DNA of 60,009 bases, taken from NCBI GenBank assembly GCA_003216755.1, contig QCIJ01000010.1:1-60009 (forward strand), read 5' to 3'. Numbering within the stretch: position 1 is the stretch's first letter; each line of letters begins with the position of its first letter. This document shows positions 21,196-29,141 of this stretch, one piece after another. The position numbers and the translations under genes are program-made. Under the pieces are notes generated by a model, which saw nothing but the letters and a program-made list of their open reading frames with translations, was not told the origin of the DNA and searched no databases. Source of the DNA: Prochlorococcus sp. AG-402-K22 (lineage in GTDB: Bacteria > Cyanobacteriota > Cyanobacteriia > PCC-6307 > Cyanobiaceae).

Positions 21196-21336
21196 TTATT
21201 TCTTTATTCTTTTTTTATCTTTCCAAGAAATATAAGAAATATAAATTACAGCGAATGTTATAAAGATTAGTAAAACGAATGATGTAATAATAAGAAATTT
21301 GCTTAAATATACTTCATAAGTTGAAATTGAAATCAT
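21196..21336 (-). CDS. 46-aa single-helix membrane protein coupled to petN
   Basis: Starts [14 protein letters not shown], then a membrane helix ([23 protein letters not shown]) and a basic tail (WKDKKRIKK). Its ATG overlaps the petN TGA as ATGA, a strong sign of translational coupling. Not recognised as a named family. It runs convergently to thf1, ending 6 bp from it. The coupling suggests a role with cytochrome b6f or thylakoid membranes, but this is inference. Confidence 0.65.
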
Positions 21337-21434
21337 ATATCGATAGAGCCATCACCATTTCGCCCCCAAACGACCATTGCAATTGAAAAAGTAAAAATTG
21401 CAGCTAATGCAGCCCATCCAATCTGAAAAATCAT
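21333..21434 (-). CDS. petN: Cytochrome b6f complex subunit PetN
   Basis: 33 residues. The sequence begins [20 protein letters not shown] and continues [11 protein letters not shown], a clear match to PetN, the small single-helix subunit VIII of the cytochrome b6f complex in the thylakoid. It is translated from an ATG. It is followed with an ATGA overlap by a 46-residue membrane protein, so the two are likely co-translated. Confidence 0.92.
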
Positions 21435-21546
21435 TAGATTTAAATTACTGATGTTAATATAACAGAACTTCAAAAATTTTTTCATTATCGAGGCAAAACT
21501 TAATTTCCCGAAAACTAAATTTTGTAAATAGAATTAGAGAAAAAAT

Positions 21547-21825
21547 TTGGGCAGGTTAGTAATAAATCATAGTACGAATATAGAGGGTCTAATACCAATA
21601 CTTCAAAAGTTAGCTCTTAACAAAAATATCAAAACAATTACGCCAGCTGTAATATCAAGGGCAAAAGGGAAATCTTCTAAATTGATAATAAGATTATCGG
21701 TAAAAACTATAAACGGATATAAAGCCATTGCAAGAAAAGGAAAAACTGCCCAAGAAGTTTTTATTTCAACAGACTTAGGCAAAGATGAATTAAAAAAGAT
21801 TATAGATATATATATTAATAAGTAG
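21547..21825 (+). CDS. DUF2103 family protein
   Basis: 92 residues from a TTG start (MGRLVINHSTNIEGLIPILQ). The C-terminal half GYKAIARKGKTAQEVFIST is the most conserved block of the cyanobacterial DUF2103 family, annotated elsewhere as predicted metal-binding. Function unknown. No membrane segment. It lies alone between petN and a small secreted protein gene. Confidence 0.75.
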   Translation: MGRLVINHSTNIEGLIPILQKLALNKNIKTITPAVISRAKGKSSKLIIRLSVKTINGYKAIARKGKTAQEVFISTDLGKDELKKIIDIYINK

Positions 21826-21863
21826 TTTAATAAAGGAGAGTTAAAATTTTTAGTAAGGAATCA

Positions 21864-22070
21864 ATGAAATTAGCATTAAATTTATACTTAATTATATTTG
21901 TTTTATTTATATTCGTAGATAAATCATTTTCACTTACTGATTACCAGATAAAAAAAATTTGTAAAAATGAGAAAAGAAAATCAACATGTATAAAAATTTT
22001 GGAAGAGAAAAGATCTAATCTCCAAAAAGGGCATCTAATCGAAATACCTGTATTACTTTATAAAAGGTAA
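21864..22070 (+). CDS. Small secreted hypothetical protein, 68 aa
   Basis: Not recognised. It has an N-terminal signal-like helix (LALNLYLIIFVLFIFVDKSFS) with a plausible cleavage after FSL, then a short charged mature part with two Cys (KKICKNEKRKSTCIKI). Two cysteines 10 residues apart could form a disulfide in the periplasm. ATG start, 38 bp after the DUF2103 gene. Confidence 0.6.
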   Translation: MKLALNLYLIIFVLFIFVDKSFSLTDYQIKKICKNEKRKSTCIKILEEKRSNLQKGHLIEIPVLLYKR

Positions 22071-22077
22071 AAAGAAT

Positions 22078-22347
22078 TTAAATTTCAAATTCTGATTCAA
22101 AAAGATTAAATGCATTTTTATAATTTAGTAAAAGATCTTCTGAATTATCATCAAATCCTACTTGTTGATAATTTTTTTTTAATTCATCATATAAGTAAAC
22201 AACTTCATTGAAAGCGCTCATATATTCCTTTTGAATATCTTCATCATCGATATCATAAATTTTGGCCAAAACTAATTCCACATTTTTTTTTGATGAATAT
22301 ATTTTCTTCTCGAATTCCTTATTTAACTTTCTTCTTTTTTTTGCCAT
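22078..22347 (-). CDS. Hypothetical acidic/helical protein, 89 aa
   Basis: Not recognised. Starts MAKKRRKLNKEFEKKIYS; mostly helical, with an acidic C-terminal half (DDEDIQKEYMSAFNEVVYLYDELKK). No signal or membrane segment. It ends 7 bp from the convergent secreted-protein gene. The composition is protein-like and the opposite strand lacks a competing frame. Confidence 0.6.
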   Translation of the reverse strand: MAKKRRKLNKEFEKKIYSSKKNVELVLAKIYDIDDEDIQKEYMSAFNEVVYLYDELKKNYQQVGFDDNSEDLLLNYKNAFNLFESEFEI

Positions 22348-22479
22348 TATTAATTTTATTTTAAATACAAATTTACAATACTCAAATTCATAGATAAATT
22401 AAATTAAAACTTATAAAATAAAAATATAGTTTCCAAATCAAAATAAAACCTTTATATTCCAAATAAATTAGTCGATGAT

Positions 22480-22917
22480 ATGAATAAAAAAGAAAAAAGT
22501 AATCCTAAAGAATTTAGAAATCAAAATTTTGAAGCTAAAAAATTGAATACAGCGCCAAACTCTAATAAGAAGAAAGATAAAAACCTTCCATGGTGGGTAG
22601 AGCTTTTATTTGTTCAAATAGGATTGCCAGATAAATTTCTAATAAAAATATTAAATGCTAAAAAGAAATCCAAAGAATTAGTCAAAAATGATAAAAAAGC
22701 ATTGCTAATATTTCTTTTTACAATCATTACATTGGCATATTTTTATCCAGTTATCAAACATGCAAAAAGTAAATTAGACTGTGAAGCAATTGCTAAAGGT
22801 TATATTATAAAAAATAAAAAAGTAACTGGAATTAATAAGCGGGAGTTAAGAATGTTATCCATAAATTTTTGTTATGGTGGCGAAGAAATTTATGAAATTA
22901 AAAATTTAAATAATTAA
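22480..22917 (+). CDS. Hypothetical membrane protein, 145 aa (paralogue of 51186-51488)
   Basis: Not recognised. A lysine/asparagine-rich cytoplasmic N-terminus with LPWWVELLFVQIGLPDKFL precedes one membrane helix (ALLIFLFTIITLAYFYPVI) and a short C-terminal domain with two Cys (KLDCEAIAKG and INFCYGGEEI). The layout helix-PV(I/V)K-x-A-K-x-K-x-x-C is shared with the protein at 51186-51488 (SPVVKEAKYKNQC), so the two look like paralogues. Confidence 0.65.
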   Translation: MNKKEKSNPKEFRNQNFEAKKLNTAPNSNKKKDKNLPWWVELLFVQIGLPDKFLIKILNAKKKSKELVKNDKKALLIFLFTIITLAYFYPVIKHAKSKLDCEAIAKGYIIKNKKVTGINKRELRMLSINFCYGGEEIYEIKNLNN

Positions 22918-22994
22918 AATTTTCATTTGTCATTAACAACTTACAAGCTATTATAATTATTACTTTAAGTTGATTAAATTTATATTTTAATCCT

Positions 22995-23171
22995 ATGACT
23001 GATATAAAACAAAAAAAAGAAAACGTAAAAATGCATTTAAAAGATTTAAGACAAAACTTAAAAAAAATGCATTTATCAGTTACTGAAGAATTAATATTAC
23101 CCCAGCCAGATGAAGTAAAAAGATTAATGAATAAAATGGATCAACTATTGAAATTAATAGAATCAAAGTAA
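22995..23171 (+). CDS. Hypothetical helical protein, 58 aa
   Basis: Not recognised. ATG start, reads MTDIKQKKENVKMHLKDLRQ and ends NKMDQLLKLIESK. Entirely helical and charged, coiled-coil-like, no membrane segment. The codon pattern resembles neighbouring genes. It could be a small oligomerising protein. Confidence 0.5.
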   Translation: MTDIKQKKENVKMHLKDLRQNLKKMHLSVTEELILPQPDEVKRLMNKMDQLLKLIESK

Positions 23172-23212
23172 ACTATAATTTAATTAACTTAGGATAATTA
23201 AAAGATTAAAAA

Positions 23213-23569
23213 ATGAAAATAATAAAGAAATTATCACAAATATTTTTAATTGTAATTTTCTTGACTTCCTGTAAAACATCATTAAGAAAAGACTCTCCTA
23301 TAATAAATCCAGAGGATAATTTCAATGCAAATACTTATTCAGAGAAGAAAATAATGGAAATAAAGTTTTCCTGCGGAGACGATGGAATTTCAGAATACTT
23401 AGAAGATGGTTGGATTATCTTAAAAGAAGATTCTCAAGAAAAAATTTGCACTTGGAAATCTATTCCTGCCACAAAAGATTGTGATATGGAAAAAGATAAA
23501 GGATGTAAAATAACAAAGCCAGACAAAATTGGTGAAGAGAAAATTTATCTATTAGAAAAACAATTTTAA
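23213..23569 (+). CDS. Putative lipoprotein, 118 aa
   Basis: A signal peptide with a classic lipobox ends in FLTSC (Cys near residue 20): MKIIKKLSQIFLIVIFLTSC. The mature part contains several further Cys (FSCGDDG, EKICTWKS, DCDMEKDKGCK), suggesting disulfides in the periplasm. Family unknown. It is followed 4 bp later by a 42-residue gene, so the two may be co-transcribed. Confidence 0.65.
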   Translation: MKIIKKLSQIFLIVIFLTSCKTSLRKDSPIINPEDNFNANTYSEKKIMEIKFSCGDDGISEYLEDGWIILKEDSQEKICTWKSIPATKDCDMEKDKGCKITKPDKIGEEKIYLLEKQF

Positions 23570-23573
23570 GATT

Positions 23574-23702
23574 ATGAGTCCAAAATTAGAATATTTAATA
23601 GATTTAATATTTAAGAAATTAAAAAACTATAAGACTAAAGAAATCTTTTTAGAAAAAGAAAATTTTAAGGAATTTATTTTTTCACTTCTAAAAGAAGACT
23701 GA
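23574..23702 (+). CDS. Small hypothetical protein, 42 aa
   Basis: ATG 4 bp after the lipoprotein stop. It reads MSPKLEYLIDLIFKKLKNYK and ends FKEFIFSLLKED. Helical and basic. Not recognised. The close spacing supports it being real. Confidence 0.45.
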   Translation: MSPKLEYLIDLIFKKLKNYKTKEIFLEKENFKEFIFSLLKED

Positions 23703-23760
23703 ATTCCTTTAAAAATATAATCACCCCGGGTATAGTAAAAATAGATATATAGATATAATT

Positions 23761-23856
23761 ATGTATAATTTTTCTTCTTTAACTTTTATCCTTATAATTA
23801 CTTTTATTTTAAGCCTATATTTTTTATATAAGGTTACTTCTAACGGAAAGAATTGA
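23761..23856 (+). CDS. 31-aa single-helix membrane microprotein
   Basis: ATG start; reads MYNFSSLTFILIITFILSLY followed by FLYKVTSNGKN: one membrane helix with a short basic tail. Such peptides are common in marine picocyanobacteria. An uninterrupted hydrophobic helix in AT-rich DNA can arise by chance, so support is moderate. Confidence 0.4.
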   Translation: MYNFSSLTFILIITFILSLYFLYKVTSNGKN

Positions 23857-23878
23857 AAATGGTTTTTTTTATATTATT

Positions 23879-24061
23879 TTATATAATTGGGTCTTCTCTA
23901 AGTAGTAAAACTGTATGATTACTTAAACCGTCCTTAATCCATTCCTTATATTCTTCTAATACACACTGTTTATCAGAATGATCTAATATAGAAATTCTGT
24001 TTTTGGCGTTATCCAGGGCTAATTTAATACATAATTCGTAATCTTTAGAATTTTCTTGCAT
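23879..24061 (-). CDS. Hypothetical protein, 60 aa
   Basis: Reads MQENSKDYELCIKLALDNAK and continues NRISILDHSDKQCVLEEYKEW. Mostly helical, two Cys. Not recognised. The amino acid composition is protein-like and there is no better overlapping frame. Confidence 0.45.
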   Translation of the reverse strand: MQENSKDYELCIKLALDNAKNRISILDHSDKQCVLEEYKEWIKDGLSNHTVLLLREDPII

Positions 24062-24202
24062 TAGTTTTTTTTTTTAATTTTAGTAAAAATAATCGCCTAT
24101 TCTGTATTACAAATAACATTAATAAGCTTTCCTTTCGTAAGAGTATCAAGCAATACGGAACAATTTTTTATATATTTGTAATAATAAGTTTTTTTAATAA
24201 CT

Positions 24203-24397
24203 ATGTCATACGAAGCAGGCAGTAAGGAATGTAGACATTTGATTGAAGCAAAGGAAAGCCTCCTATCAGCAATGGAAGCATTAAGCAATATTAATTCAAC
24301 TGATCTTTTACAAATTCAAATTAAAGAAATCTACAATAAATTAGAGCAGATGCATGACAATAGAAAAAAAATAGAATCAGCTACTAATTACTTATGA
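24203..24397 (+). CDS. Hypothetical helical protein, 64 aa
   Basis: ATG start, MSYEAGSKECRHLIEAKESL, helical throughout with a C-terminal coiled-coil-like NKLEQMHDNRKKIES. Not recognised. It overlaps a minus-strand frame (24097-24288) that is less protein-like and was rejected. It is convergent with the gene at 24412-24618. Confidence 0.5.
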   Translation: MSYEAGSKECRHLIEAKESLLSAMEALSNINSTDLLQIQIKEIYNKLEQMHDNRKKIESATNYL

Positions 24398-24411
24398 TTT
24401 ATTCAAAGGAT

Positions 24412-24618
24412 TTAAAATTTTTCTATTTGACCTTTAAGATTTTTTACTCTTTTGTCTGATAACAATTCTAGTAATGCATCTAGTTGTGCATGTACCTCCT
24501 TTGCTTCACTAAGATCCGGCAACAAATCCTCCTTAATAAGCATTTGATGCATCTCTCTAAGCTCTAACCTTATATATCTAAGGTGAGAACTTACTTCTTC
24601 TCTCTTAGTTGCACTCAT
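24412..24618 (-). CDS. Hypothetical helical protein, 68 aa
   Basis: MSATKREEVSSHLRYIRLEL followed by REMHQMLIKEDLLPDLSEAKEVHAQLDALLELLSDKR: two amphipathic helices with regular leucines, probably an oligomer. Not recognised. No signal or membrane segment. Confidence 0.6.
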   Translation of the reverse strand: MSATKREEVSSHLRYIRLELREMHQMLIKEDLLPDLSEAKEVHAQLDALLELLSDKRVKNLKGQIEKF

Positions 24619-24759
24619 ATTGGCTTTTATATATTTTTAATTATACATTATTGTGTTTTTTAGATTTCTTAGTAAATTTGACTAAATTAGAAAATATAAA
24701 GATATAAAACACACTAAAAATTTTTTTTTTTTAAGTTTCAATGTAGTAATATATCACTC

Positions 24760-24933
24760 ATGAAAAACAAAAAAACTAAAAGATTACAATCTAAGTCAAA
24801 TAAGAAAAATCAAGAATTAGGTCAAACAAAAAATTCTGCAAAGTTAGTTCTTTTCATTTTTGGAATAGGGCCAATCATAGGTATAACAATATTTTTATAT
24901 AGCAAGGGGTTTTTTAATTCACCAAATATGTAA
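24760..24933 (+). CDS. 57-aa membrane protein with basic N-terminus
   Basis: ATG start; the first 28 residues are Lys/Asn/Gln-rich (MKNKKTKRLQSKSNKKNQEL), then one membrane helix (KLVLFIFGIGPIIGITIFLY) and SKGFFNSPNM. The basic stretch should stay in the cytoplasm. Not recognised. Confidence 0.5.
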   Translation: MKNKKTKRLQSKSNKKNQELGQTKNSAKLVLFIFGIGPIIGITIFLYSKGFFNSPNM

Positions 24934-24981
24934 ATCCTGAATTTTAATATTAAAACTAAGTAATTAATTTCAGTAATAAAT

Positions 24982-25185
24982 TTAAATAAATTTTTTCAAT
25001 GAAAATATCCTAAATTCAGCCATTTTTCTTGCATTTTCTGGATTAGAAACTAGAAAAGGATGGTCAGATAAAAGTTCAAACACTTTATCTATCTTTAATC
25101 GTGAATCCTCACAATCAATATTTTTCCATTCTTCGTCAAATGACATTGCAAAACTATCTGCATTGTCATAAAGTTTATCTTTCAT
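24982..25185 (-). CDS. Hypothetical protein, 67 aa
   Basis: MKDKLYDNADSFAMSFDEEW then KNIDCEDSRLKIDKVFELLSDHPFLVSNPENARKMAEFRI. Soluble, acidic first half. Not recognised. The composition looks like a real folded small protein. Confidence 0.55.
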   Translation of the reverse strand: MKDKLYDNADSFAMSFDEEWKNIDCEDSRLKIDKVFELLSDHPFLVSNPENARKMAEFRIFSLKKFI

Positions 25186-25407
25186 AAGATTTAGAATTTA
25201 AATAAGAAAGATTTTAAAATCTTGACCTAATCTAAAAGAGTATTAGAGAAATATATAAAATACCCCAAGACTAATGAAGACATTACTTTCTATGAAAGTA
25301 CTTTAAAATTATACCTTCTTTTATTACTTAACTTTACACTATGTACTATCTATAAAAACCTGACAAATTTGACAGAAGTGTTACAATAACGACATATATA
25401 AAATTTC

Positions 25408-25776
25408 ATGGAAAATAAAGTTAAAAGGATAGGATATCTTCCCAGAAAAAGAGTACTTGAAATTATTGATGAAATATCTAAGAGCGAATCTATAAGTAGA
25501 TCTAAAGTTGTTGGAATATTAGTTGAGGAGGCATTAGATGCAAGAGGAATTGCAAATTTTGGATATAGCAATATTAATAAATCAAATATCTACAAATCTG
25601 ATAACTTCAGAGATGGTCAAAATGTTAATGTGAAATTAAAAGATACAGAAGACGAATTTGTTGATGATAGTGGTTACACAGTTTCTTCTCACAAAACCTT
25701 AGATCGCTCAATATCCTCTGCAGATATAGAATTAGCAAATAAAATAAATATCCTTAAAGAATCTGGATTAATATAA
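25408..25776 (+). CDS. Ribbon-helix-helix-like hypothetical protein, 122 aa
   Basis: The N-terminal 45 residues (RIGYLPRKRVLEIIDEISKS then ESISRSKVVGILVEEAL) resemble a ribbon-helix-helix DNA-binding unit: a short strand followed by two helices with the S(I/V)SRSKVV turn. The rest is acidic and low in structure, ending in IELANKINILKESGLI. It could be a transcriptional regulator or antitoxin-like protein; no toxin gene is adjacent. Followed by a hairpin terminator (25840-25857). Confidence 0.65.
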   Translation: MENKVKRIGYLPRKRVLEIIDEISKSESISRSKVVGILVEEALDARGIANFGYSNINKSNIYKSDNFRDGQNVNVKLKDTEDEFVDDSGYTVSSHKTLDRSISSADIELANKINILKESGLI

Positions 25777-25839
25777 CTTACATTCAATATTTATTTTATT
25801 TTTTAATGCATAAGAATGAATCATTGTTTATTCTTAGTC

Positions 25840-25857
25840 AAGAATAATATTCTTTTT
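25840..25857 (+). terminator. Short AT-rich hairpin terminator
   Basis: AAGAAT (25840-25845) pairs with ATTCTT (25849-25854) across a 3-nt loop and is followed by TTT. A neighbouring ATTCTT (25830-25835) also pairs with the same arm. It lies 64 bp after the stop of the 122-residue gene. Weak stem, no GC-rich core. Confidence 0.4.
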
Positions 25858-25907
25858 ACATAATTCGAATATTAAATCCTTTCTAATATTAATTTTGTAA
25901 TTAAAAA

Positions 25908-27227
25908 ATGAAAGATATTAAATGTCCCTCATGCGGAAAAACTTTCAGAATTGATCCCAGTAGCTTTGAAGAAATACTTCTTCAAATAAAAGATGAAGAA
26001 TTCAATAAACAAATAAAAGAAAGACTTCTATTGGCTGAAGAAGATAATAAAAAATCTTTAGAAATTTTAAAGCGTGAATTGGAAATAAAGTCACTAGAAC
26101 AAAACCGCATTAAAGAGAATCAGATTAAAGTTCTTGAATCTAAATTAAATTTCGCTGAAGAGAAGAAAAAAAGTGCCCTAAATGATTTAAAAAATCAAGC
26201 CACAAATAAAATTAATTCTCTTAACAATGAACTAGACAATTTAAAGACTGAAATTAAAAACCAGTCTTTAATTTCAGAATTATCTTTAAAAAATAAAGTC
26301 AATGAAGCTGTTGCTAATTTAGAAAAAGAAAACTCATCTCTATCAAATTCCATAGAAAAAATTAGGCTTGAAAACTCAATTAATGAAAAATTAATTGAAG
26401 AAAAATTTAAAAGCAAAATTAGTGAAAGAGATCTAACTATTCAAGAGTTAAGGGAAATGAAATCTAGATTGTCTACAAAAATGGTAGGCGAAACCTTAGA
26501 AATCCATTGTGAAACTCAATTCAATCTTAATCGCGCCACAGCATTTAAAAACTCATATTTTGAAAAGGATAATGATGCCACCTTAGGAAGTAAAGGTGAC
26601 TATATATTTAGAGAATTTGATAATAACAAAGTTGAAATCGTATCAATAATGTTTGAGATGAAGAATGAATCTTTAAGTGGGACTAATAAAAGAAAAAACG
26701 AAGATTTTTTAAAAGAATTGGATAAAGATAGAAGACAAAAATCTTGTGAATATGCAGTACTCGTATCGCTTCTAGAACCAGATAGTGAATTATATAATTC
26801 TGGGATTGTAGATGTTTCTCATAGATTTCCAAAGATGTATGTTATTAGACCACAATTCTTTTTGCCAATTATTTCTCTACTAAGAAATGCCTCTATGGAA
26901 ACTTTAAAATACAAATCACAAATTGATCTGATGAAACGGGAGAACTACGACATAACAAATTTTGAAAGTACCTTAGAGCAATTTAAGAATGCATTTGGTA
27001 AGAATGTATCACTAGCCCAAGATAGATTTAATGATGCAATTTCAGAAATAGACAAATCAATAAACCATTTACAGAAAACTAAAGAGGCTTTAATTCTCTC
27101 AAAAAAACATCTATTATCCGCTGATAGCAAATCTCAAGAATTAACGGTAAAGAAATTAACTAAAAACAACCCAACTATGAAAAAAAAGTTTGATGATTTA
27201 AATAATTTTGAAGATCAAGTTGCCTAA
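25908..27227 (+). CDS. DUF2130 family protein with N-terminal zinc ribbon and coiled coil
   Basis: 439 residues. A half zinc ribbon at the N-terminus (IKCPSCGKTF) is followed by a long coiled coil (about residues 30-190, Glu/Lys-rich) and the DUF2130 domain (about residues 190-350): ETLEIHCETQFNLNRATAF, LGSKGDYIFRE and EIVSIMFEMKNES. The order GD...(F)EMK resembles a PD-(D/E)xK nuclease active site (Asp in GDY, Glu and Lys in EMK); that reading is inference. A DNA-binding or processing role is plausible given the repair operon 0.9 kb downstream. Confidence 0.85.
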   Translation: MKDIKCPSCGKTFRIDPSSFEEILLQIKDEEFNKQIKERLLLAEEDNKKSLEILKRELEIKSLEQNRIKENQIKVLESKLNFAEEKKKSALNDLKNQATNKINSLNNELDNLKTEIKNQSLISELSLKNKVNEAVANLEKENSSLSNSIEKIRLENSINEKLIEEKFKSKISERDLTIQELREMKSRLSTKMVGETLEIHCETQFNLNRATAFKNSYFEKDNDATLGSKGDYIFREFDNNKVEIVSIMFEMKNESLSGTNKRKNEDFLKELDKDRRQKSCEYAVLVSLLEPDSELYNSGIVDVSHRFPKMYVIRPQFFLPIISLLRNASMETLKYKSQIDLMKRENYDITNFESTLEQFKNAFGKNVSLAQDRFNDAISEIDKSINHLQKTKEALILSKKHLLSADSKSQELTVKKLTKNNPTMKKKFDDLNNFEDQVA

Positions 27228-27322
27228 TCTAATAAATTTAGAAATTAATAATAGTTAAAAATGCATTTAATTACTAATTTATAAATATACTATTAATAAT
27301 AAATTCCATAGAAAAGAAAATA

Positions 27323-27610
27323 ATGTCTCTCAATATCCCTATTTTCACTATTGCTAAAGATCTAAATGTCGAGAGTAATAGAATATTATTAGCCTGCAAG
27401 AAACTTGGAATCAATGCAAAAGGGGCAACAAAAAGATTAAATAAAGAAGAATTAGAAAAAATTAAAAGTTATTTTGAAAAAGGTAAAAATGTGTCCGATG
27501 AAATAGTTAATCTAAATAAAAATAAAGTCAAATCAAAAAGCAGTTCAAGAAAAATTGAAGTCAAAGTAAAGAAAAACTATTTCGCAAACAGACTTATAAG
27601 AGAATCTTAA
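27323..27610 (+). CDS. Stand-alone IF2-N-domain protein, 95 aa
   Basis: IPIFTIAKDLNVESNRILLA and CKKLGINAKGATKRLNKEELEKI match the helical IF2_N domain found at the N-terminus of translation initiation factor IF-2. No GTPase domain follows; the rest is a basic tail (NKNKVKSKSSSRKIEVKVKK). Free-standing IF2_N proteins may bind ribosomes or nucleic acid; function not established. ATG start. Confidence 0.7.
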   Translation: MSLNIPIFTIAKDLNVESNRILLACKKLGINAKGATKRLNKEELEKIKSYFEKGKNVSDEIVNLNKNKVKSKSSSRKIEVKVKKNYFANRLIRES

Positions 27611-27695
27611 ATAAAACTTATATTTTCTAATTCTTTAAAAGAATAAACCACAGAAGAAAAAAATAATATTTTATCATAAGTAAAAATACTTAAAA

Positions 27696-28118
27696 ATGAG
27701 CATTAGCAAAATTTTGAATTCCCTTGAGAAATCCTGGGTAAGAGACGATATTCTTTTAAAAATAAAGAATGGGTTAAGTTCAGAAGAGATAGTTAATGAA
27801 TTTATTAAAAATAACGAATTACAAGTTATAGAATTAAATAGTTTATTAAAACCAGATGATATAGATTTATTTAATCAAGTTGAAAAACTATCAGCTTGTG
27901 AGTCTAAATTAATTAATAAGATTAATAATTTTAATTACTTAAGAGATAAGGATTATAAGGACACATACCAAACAATAAATAAGAAAAAAGTTTCTTTATC
28001 TAATAGAGTTCCGACTAACAAAATTAGTATGTTCATGATGAATTGGAGCAACAAATTTGTAGTTGTTGCCTTACTTACAATTTCAGCGATAGCTTTATCC
28101 AAACAAGCATGGGCATAA
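27696..28118 (+). CDS. Hypothetical tail-anchored-type protein, 140 aa
   Basis: Soluble helical N-terminal 100 residues (MSISKILNSLEKSWVRDDIL and further), then a C-terminal hydrophobic segment (FVVVALLTISAIALSKQAWA) ending the protein, as in tail-anchored membrane proteins. Not recognised. It is 34 bp upstream of the repair operon and could share a transcript with it. Confidence 0.6.
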   Translation: MSISKILNSLEKSWVRDDILLKIKNGLSSEEIVNEFIKNNELQVIELNSLLKPDDIDLFNQVEKLSACESKLINKINNFNYLRDKDYKDTYQTINKKKVSLSNRVPTNKISMFMMNWSNKFVVVALLTISAIALSKQAWA

Positions 28119-28152
28119 TTAGCTAAATTAACTGCATTTAAAAAATGTTGTT

Positions 28153-29139
28153 TTGAAAACTAAGAAACGAGATCTAATTAAATATAAAGATGGTAATCTT
28201 TATTGTGAATTAGCTGATATTTGGATCGACCCAAGTAAACCAGTAAAGAGAGCATTAATAACCCACGCTCATTTTGATCACTTCACATTTGGCTGTGAAG
28301 AATACCTCTCTACTAAAGAGACTGCAATACTTATCAAAAAAAGAATTGGAGACAATGTCAATATAAAGGTATTTGATTATGGTGATGAATTCAAGGTAAA
28401 TGGTATAAATATTTCTTTTCATCCCTCTGGTCATATCCTTGGCTCTAGTCAAATAAGATTTATATTTGCTGAAGAAAAATGGCTAATAACTGGTGACTTT
28501 AAGCTTCAAAAAGATGAAACTTGTAAAAAATATGAAATAGTAAAAACTGATTATTTAATAAGCGAATGTACTTTTGGTTTACCAATATTCAAATGGGACG
28601 AAACAAGAAAAATAGCAATTAATATTTCAAATTGGATAACTAATTCTCCAGACAAAACATCTTTACTTTTTTGCTATTCACTTGGTAAAGCTCAGAGATT
28701 ATTAAACGAAATTAGTAAAATAAATTTTGAAGGCAATATCTACTCGCATGACAGTATTCATAAAATGAACAATTGTTATAGAGAACTTGGAATTTATATT
28801 AAAAATACAATGAAGATAGAAAATAAAAAAAATATTGATGAACTTAAAGGAAATCTTATATTGTTACCTCCATCACTAAGTAAAGGCTCTTATCTAAAGA
28901 ACTTCAAAAATATTCAAACAGCTTTTGCAAGTGGATGGATGTCAATAAGAGCTCTAAGAAATAGATCAGGATATGATAAAGGATTTGCAATCTCTGATCA
29001 TGCAGATTGGGATGGGATTTTGGAAGTAGTAAAAAAGTCTGAAGCAAAAAACGTATTTTTTCATCATGGAGATAGTGAAGCATTAAGTAAATATTTAAGT
29101 GAGAAAGAAGCTATAAATGTTCTTATCTTTGAGAAATAA
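28153..29139 (+). CDS. Ligase-associated DNA exonuclease (metallo-beta-lactamase/beta-CASP fold)
   Basis: 328 residues from a TTG start. The metallo-beta-lactamase motif is LITHAHFDHFTFG (HxHxDH), followed by SFHPSGHILGSSQIRF and LITGDFKLQKDE. The C-terminal ISDHADWDGI and FFHHGDSEAL supply later metal ligands. This matches the 'ligase-associated DNA exonuclease' family, which is always found beside an ATP-dependent ligase and an Lhr-like helicase. It probably trims DNA ends or flaps before ligation. The next gene starts 3 bp after its stop. Confidence 0.88.
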   Translation: MKTKKRDLIKYKDGNLYCELADIWIDPSKPVKRALITHAHFDHFTFGCEEYLSTKETAILIKKRIGDNVNIKVFDYGDEFKVNGINISFHPSGHILGSSQIRFIFAEEKWLITGDFKLQKDETCKKYEIVKTDYLISECTFGLPIFKWDETRKIAINISNWITNSPDKTSLLFCYSLGKAQRLLNEISKINFEGNIYSHDSIHKMNNCYRELGIYIKNTMKIENKKNIDELKGNLILLPPSLSKGSYLKNFKNIQTAFASGWMSIRALRNRSGYDKGFAISDHADWDGILEVVKKSEAKNVFFHHGDSEALSKYLSEKEAINVLIFEK

Positions 29140-29141
29140 GT

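Noticed and set aside
24097..24288. 63-codon minus-strand frame
   Set aside because: Overlaps the more protein-like plus-strand frame 24203-24397.
25350..25571. 73-codon minus-strand frame
   Set aside because: Antisense of the ribbon-helix-helix-like gene start.
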